Shown: one piece after another, positions 61,074 to 64,000 of the stretch | How positions within the stretch are numbered: the first letter of the stretch is position 1 | Layout: every line of letters starts with the position of its first letter | From: Alexandriicola marinus | GTDB taxonomy: Bacteria; Pseudomonadota; Alphaproteobacteria; Rhodobacterales; Rhodobacteraceae | Direction of reading: 5' to 3' | Length of the DNA: 64,000 nt | Assembly (NCBI RefSeq): GCF_004000435.1 | Contig: NZ_RBVZ01000001.1 | Location: forward strand, 1,219,328-1,283,327 | Notes under the pieces: generated by a model | Told to the model about the DNA's origin: nothing | Database searches by the model: none | Seen by the model: only the letters and a program-made list of their open reading frames with translations | Translations under genes and position numbers: made by a program

Positions 61074-61817
61074 ATGCAACTGGCCACGATTCGCGATGCT
61101 CTGGCCGCACGGCGCCCAGACCAGGCCCTCCATCAGGAGGTCCGCGACATCCTCGCCCGACTGATCGAAACAGGCGCCCTCGCGCCCGGCGACCGGCTGC
61201 CTTCGGAACGCCAGCTGACGGATCTGAGCGGGATGAGCCGGGTCACCATCCGAAAGGCGCTCACCACGCTGGCCGAACAGGGCCTCGTCGAGCAACGTCA
61301 GGGCGCCGGAACCTTCGTCGCCGCGACCAAGACGAACCAACGCGCCATCATGCCCGTCGTCTCGCTGAGCGACGAATTGCGCGACAAGGGCCAGGTGAGC
61401 CGCACGATCTGGCTTCATCGCGAGATCACGCGCGCCAGCTATCGGGAGATGACGGTGCTGGAGTTGGCCGAACCGGAACGCATCGCCCGGCTTGAGCGTT
61501 TGCGGCTTGTCGACGAACGCCCCCTGTCGACGGAACGGTCCCTGTTCCGTACCAGCGCCCTGCCCGATCTGTCGACCCTCGACCAATCCGTCTACGCAGT
61601 TCTGGCAGATCGCGGCACCCTGCCCGTCCGGGTGGTTCAAAGCGTGACAGCCGTCAACATGGCCCCGCGCGAAGCCGCCCGCCTGCAGGCCCTGCCCGCC
61701 GCTGCGGCCTTGCGCCTGACCCGAACAGGCTATGACACGCAGGGCGCGATCATCGAATTCACCGAAGCCCTGTTCCGGCCCGACGCCTACAAGATGGTGC
61801 TTGAGTTCGGCGGATAA
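61074..61817 (+). CDS. Second GntR/UTRA-family regulator
   Basis: 247 residues from the ATG at 61074, with GGAAAGGA just before. Winged helix LPSERQLTDLSGMSRVTIRKA and wing GLVEQRQGAGTFV; UTRA domain from about 95 to the end. It resembles the regulator at 45542-46303 in both domains (SRVTIRK is identical; FVAATKTN versus AVAAPITR), so the two are paralogues. Divergent from the sugar operon, it probably represses it with an amino-sugar phosphate as inducer. Confidence 0.9.
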   Translation: MQLATIRDALAARRPDQALHQEVRDILARLIETGALAPGDRLPSERQLTDLSGMSRVTIRKALTTLAEQGLVEQRQGAGTFVAATKTNQRAIMPVVSLSDELRDKGQVSRTIWLHREITRASYREMTVLELAEPERIARLERLRLVDERPLSTERSLFRTSALPDLSTLDQSVYAVLADRGTLPVRVVQSVTAVNMAPREAARLQALPAAAALRLTRTGYDTQGAIIEFTEALFRPDAYKMVLEFGG

Positions 61818-62307
61818 CCCCACCCCGGATTATAGCCCGGTGCCGTTCAACCGGCCGCGCGGGTCGCGCCCCCGACAGGACACGCCTTGAATTCAGGTGG
61901 GCAATATCTGCCAGGAGCCGAGATTTCGACGACTCCCCCCGCGCACTCGCGATCGCCGGTGAGAAATGCCCCAACCCGACGCTATCCATACTGCCCTCGC
62001 GCGGACGATCATGGGCGTTGGAATGCAAAAGAGGTGACCTGAGATGCAACATATTCGCCCGACGGGTCCGCTCAGGTCTGAACTCGTCGGACTCGATGAT
62101 CGGCCGCTTGATCTTTCAGCGCGGCCACGAGACGACCCTGCCCCAGATCAAGCCGAGTGTCCCCGACAATTCCGACGGATAGAATTCAATGACGCGCCCT
62201 GCCCTCGGCCGCCAATCATGACGGCGTCGGCAAACCGCAGGCTCGCGCCATTCTGAATTTTGCCGCCGAAACGCGCGTGTCGATGTCTATGGCGACCTGA
62301 TCCCGCG
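61818..62307. other. Intergenic stretch, no supported gene
   Basis: 490 bases between the GntR stop and the hydrolase stop. Open frames are short, Arg/Pro-rich and lack ribosome sites. Near 62250-62335 two frames offset by one base read like ordinary protein (ILNFAAETRVS, then VDVYGDLIPRYG), which may be the frameshifted end of a lost gene. Confidence 0.4.
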
Positions 62308-63156
62308 CTATGGCTCCAGGACATTTTGCACCAGCCAATCCGTCACGATGCCCGACACCTCTTCTTCATGGTTCGAATAGAAGTGGTCGCAATCCGGGAC
62401 AATCTGCACCGTGCAGGGGTGCGGGGTGCGGGCTGCAAACGCTTCGGCCGGATACATTTCGGGCGGCTCGAGGCCGCCCGCCACAAAGAGACTGGGGCAT
62501 TGGATTTCCGCCGCAAGCGGCAGCAATTCCGGCAACCGCTCCAGATTGTCGAGAAAGCTGTTCGCCGTTACCGCGTACCACCAGCCCGGAAGCAGCATCA
62601 GTTCCTCGCCCCGGCCTTCGGCAACCCTTGCGCGCGCGTCAAGGGTGACCTCCGCCAATCTGTCCTGCGCGAGAAGCCCGTTTCCGCTGGCAAACGGCAC
62701 CATGCCAGTGCCGCCCTGATGTGCCGAAAGCAGGATCATGCCGGGTATGTCCGATCGACCCGCGCAATGGCGGACAGCCAGCATGCCACCGTTGCTATGG
62801 CCGATCACGATAGGCGCCTGATCGCGCCGCGCACGCAGCCACCCCTCGGCGTAGCTGTTGTCGGCAATCGCCTCGTCGATGCGTTGAAATGCCCCGCCGA
62901 CGGCTTCGCGACTGTTGAGCGTGGCCAAGATATCGTGGCCGCGCCGGTTGAACGCCAGCGTGGCGATCCCGAGGTCGGCCAGTCGTTCAGGCAGAAATCG
63001 CGCCGCGCCCGTATAGAAGTTCATGCAATTGCCATGGAGGATCATAGCCTGCGCCCGGGTGGGCCCCACCGGCGAATAATAGAGCCCATCGAGGGGATGG
63101 GTGTCCGTCTCGATCCTGACGAGGTCGATATGCGCCTTGCGCGCGTTAGTTTCCAT
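62308..63156 (-). CDS. Alpha/beta hydrolase
   Basis: 282 residues from the ATG at 63156 (GGGA 9 bases upstream); an ATG at 63240 would add 28 residues. Motifs: AMILHGNCMNFYTG for the oxyanion loop, GIATLAFNRRGHD, the nucleophile elbow IVIGHSNGGMLAV with Ser, and a late PDCDHFYSNHEEE with the catalytic His. An acid is probable in the VAGGLEPPE strand region. No signal peptide, so cytoplasmic; substrate unknown. Divergent from the XRE-cupin regulator, which may control it. Confidence 0.85.
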   Translation of the reverse strand: METNARKAHIDLVRIETDTHPLDGLYYSPVGPTRAQAMILHGNCMNFYTGAARFLPERLADLGIATLAFNRRGHDILATLNSREAVGGAFQRIDEAIADNSYAEGWLRARRDQAPIVIGHSNGGMLAVRHCAGRSDIPGMILLSAHQGGTGMVPFASGNGLLAQDRLAEVTLDARARVAEGRGEELMLLPGWWYAVTANSFLDNLERLPELLPLAAEIQCPSLFVAGGLEPPEMYPAEAFAARTPHPCTVQIVPDCDHFYSNHEEEVSGIVTDWLVQNVLEP

Positions 63157-63249
63157 TCGAATGTCCCAATCGTGTCGGGGTTTCAGACCTCTGCCGAACC
63201 GGGCTGACACCCCCTCATGAAGAAGCAGGCGCGATGACATTGCGAGATT

Positions 63250-63266
63250 CTTGAAAATCGTTCAAG
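63250..63266. promoter_or_regulatory. Palindrome before the XRE-cupin gene
   Basis: CTTGAA-AATCG-TTCAAG, 39 bases before the XRE-cupin start and within the region that serves the divergent hydrolase. A related TTCAAGTAACTTGA lies in front of the next operon. Confidence 0.5.
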
Positions 63267-63304
63267 TATGGGTATTCTCAGTGGACGCATTAATGAGGTC
63301 TTGG

Positions 63305-63895
63305 ATGAGTCAAGTAGATCTGGACGGGCAGCAGGCCGAGATCGGAATCGGCGTGAAACTTCGCCATACGCGCAAGGTCAAGGGCCTGACCCTCAAGCAG
63401 CTGGCCGACGCGGCAGGGTGTTCTGAATCGCTCTTGTCCAAGATCGAGAACGGTCGGGCGACCCCGTCTCTCAAGATGCTGCAGAAGTTGTCGAGCGGGC
63501 TCGAGATGACGGTGGGGCAGATGTTCGCACAAGCCCCCGTGAACGAAGGTCCTGTCACAAAGGCCAATGAACGCACGATGATTCACGCCGATCCGCAGCG
63601 TCGTGGAAACGGGCTGATGCTTGAACGGCTCATCCCCTATGATGACGGACACCTGCTGCAGGGCAACATTCACCACATCGAGGTGGGCGGCAGCAGCGAA
63701 GGGGCACTGCGCCATGAGGGCGAAGAGTTCGGCTATGTGCTGAACGGACGAATCGAACTTCTTCTCGATGACCGGGTCTATGCGCTGGAGGCCGGAGATT
63801 CGTTCTGTTTTCGCTCGGAGCGGTCGCATGGATACCGCAATGTCGGGGACGAAACGGCACGGGTTATCTGGCTCAACACACCGCCATCATTCTAA
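63305..63895 (+). CDS. XRE-family regulator with a cupin domain
   Basis: 196 residues from the ATG at 63305, with GAGG 8 bases upstream. N-terminal helix-turn-helix at about 17-70 (GLTLKQLADAAGCSESLLSKI, a typical XRE recognition). C-terminal cupin at about 110-190: HIEVGGSSEGALRHEGEEFG and GRIELLLDDRVYALEAGDSF with FRSERSHGYRN. This is the layout of PuuR-like regulators of amine, amino-acid and polyamine use. It probably represses itself and an operon just past the right edge. Confidence 0.88.
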   Translation: MSQVDLDGQQAEIGIGVKLRHTRKVKGLTLKQLADAAGCSESLLSKIENGRATPSLKMLQKLSSGLEMTVGQMFAQAPVNEGPVTKANERTMIHADPQRRGNGLMLERLIPYDDGHLLQGNIHHIEVGGSSEGALRHEGEEFGYVLNGRIELLLDDRVYALEAGDSFCFRSERSHGYRNVGDETARVIWLNTPPSF

Positions 63896-63931
63896 AAAAT
63901 ACACTTTTGTGCAGATTGCCGGTAACAAAAT

Positions 63932-63944
63932 TCAAGTAACTTGA
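63932..63944. promoter_or_regulatory. Palindrome in front of the next operon
   Basis: TCAAGT-A-ACTTGA. It shares the TTCAAGT half site with the palindrome at 63250-63266. It lies 51 bases after the XRE-cupin stop and so could control a gene that starts beyond base 64000. Confidence 0.45.
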
Positions 63945-64000
63945 CCTGTGTGCACATCCCTGTAGTCTCCCCTCTCAAAGGCAGTTCTACGACTGCATGA

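Noticed and set aside
62250-62340. Possible frameshifted end of a lost gene (ILNFAAETRVS then VDVYGDLIPRYG in the next frame)
   Set aside because: Too short to match any family from memory, and the flanks do not continue the reading. Noted in the gap entry only.

Overview
The window is GC-rich DNA, densely coded on both strands, with many 1-, 4- and 8-base gene overlaps. The gene content suggests an alphaproteobacterium of the Rhodobacterales/Paracoccaceae type: a PQQ-alcohol-dehydrogenase-type ABC set, DUF1800/DUF1501 proteins, a groESL operon with a CIRCE operator, GntR/UTRA-controlled amino-sugar genes and many solute-binding-protein transporters. This placement is an inference from gene families. 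I saw no rRNA, tRNA, CRISPR array, integrase or insertion sequence.

Layout. 1-5006: the end of an unknown gene, a secreted pentapeptide-repeat protein, a secreted nuclease, a three-gene ExbB/MotA-like membrane operon, an unknown two-anchor membrane protein and a lipocalin. 5033-11660: genes typical of PQQ-dependent alcohol oxidation loci (an ABC ATPase and its permease on opposite strands, a beta-propeller, two solute-binding proteins, a cupredoxin-fold protein without copper ligands) plus a secreted SMP-30-like propeller; the dehydrogenase itself is not in the window. 11796-18924: a LysR regulator divergent from an SsuBC/TauBC-like importer operon that also carries a DUF1800/DUF1501 pair. 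19195-20322: a DUF418 membrane protein.

20999-28538: a stress-type region. It holds five co-oriented small genes (a zinc ribbon, two related PAGEY-motif proteins, a secreted Cys-repeat protein, a membrane protein), two small genes divergent from them, a Crp/Fnr regulator, and groES-groEL behind a 10+10 base CIRCE. Three copies of a ~21-base motif lie upstream of three transcription units here. 28713-33200: a GH39-like glycosidase, a membrane-bound spermidine-synthase-like protein and an FAD amine oxidase. 33604-42090: a ribose-type ABC transporter with a Gfo/Idh/MocA dehydrogenase and a sugar isomerase/epimerase, divergent from a ROK repressor and a solute-binding-protein homologue that has no signal peptide. 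42142-45371: a TPR protein, a lipoprotein and a probable SGNH hydrolase.

45542-61817 is a coherent cell-wall (muropeptide) salvage locus: a Dpp-type peptide importer, a beta-lactamase-fold hydrolase, AnmK, MurQ, a BadF-type sugar kinase, NanE and a complete MalEFGK-type sugar importer, flanked by two GntR/UTRA regulators. The intergenic regions share a direct-repeat site (TGGTWT, about 5 bases, TGGTAT) that probably binds one or both regulators. Imported peptides and amino sugars would be converted through MurNAc-6-P and GlcNAc-6-P. The window ends with an alpha/beta hydrolase divergent from an XRE-cupin regulator, with matching palindromes at its own promoter and in front of the next, unseen operon.
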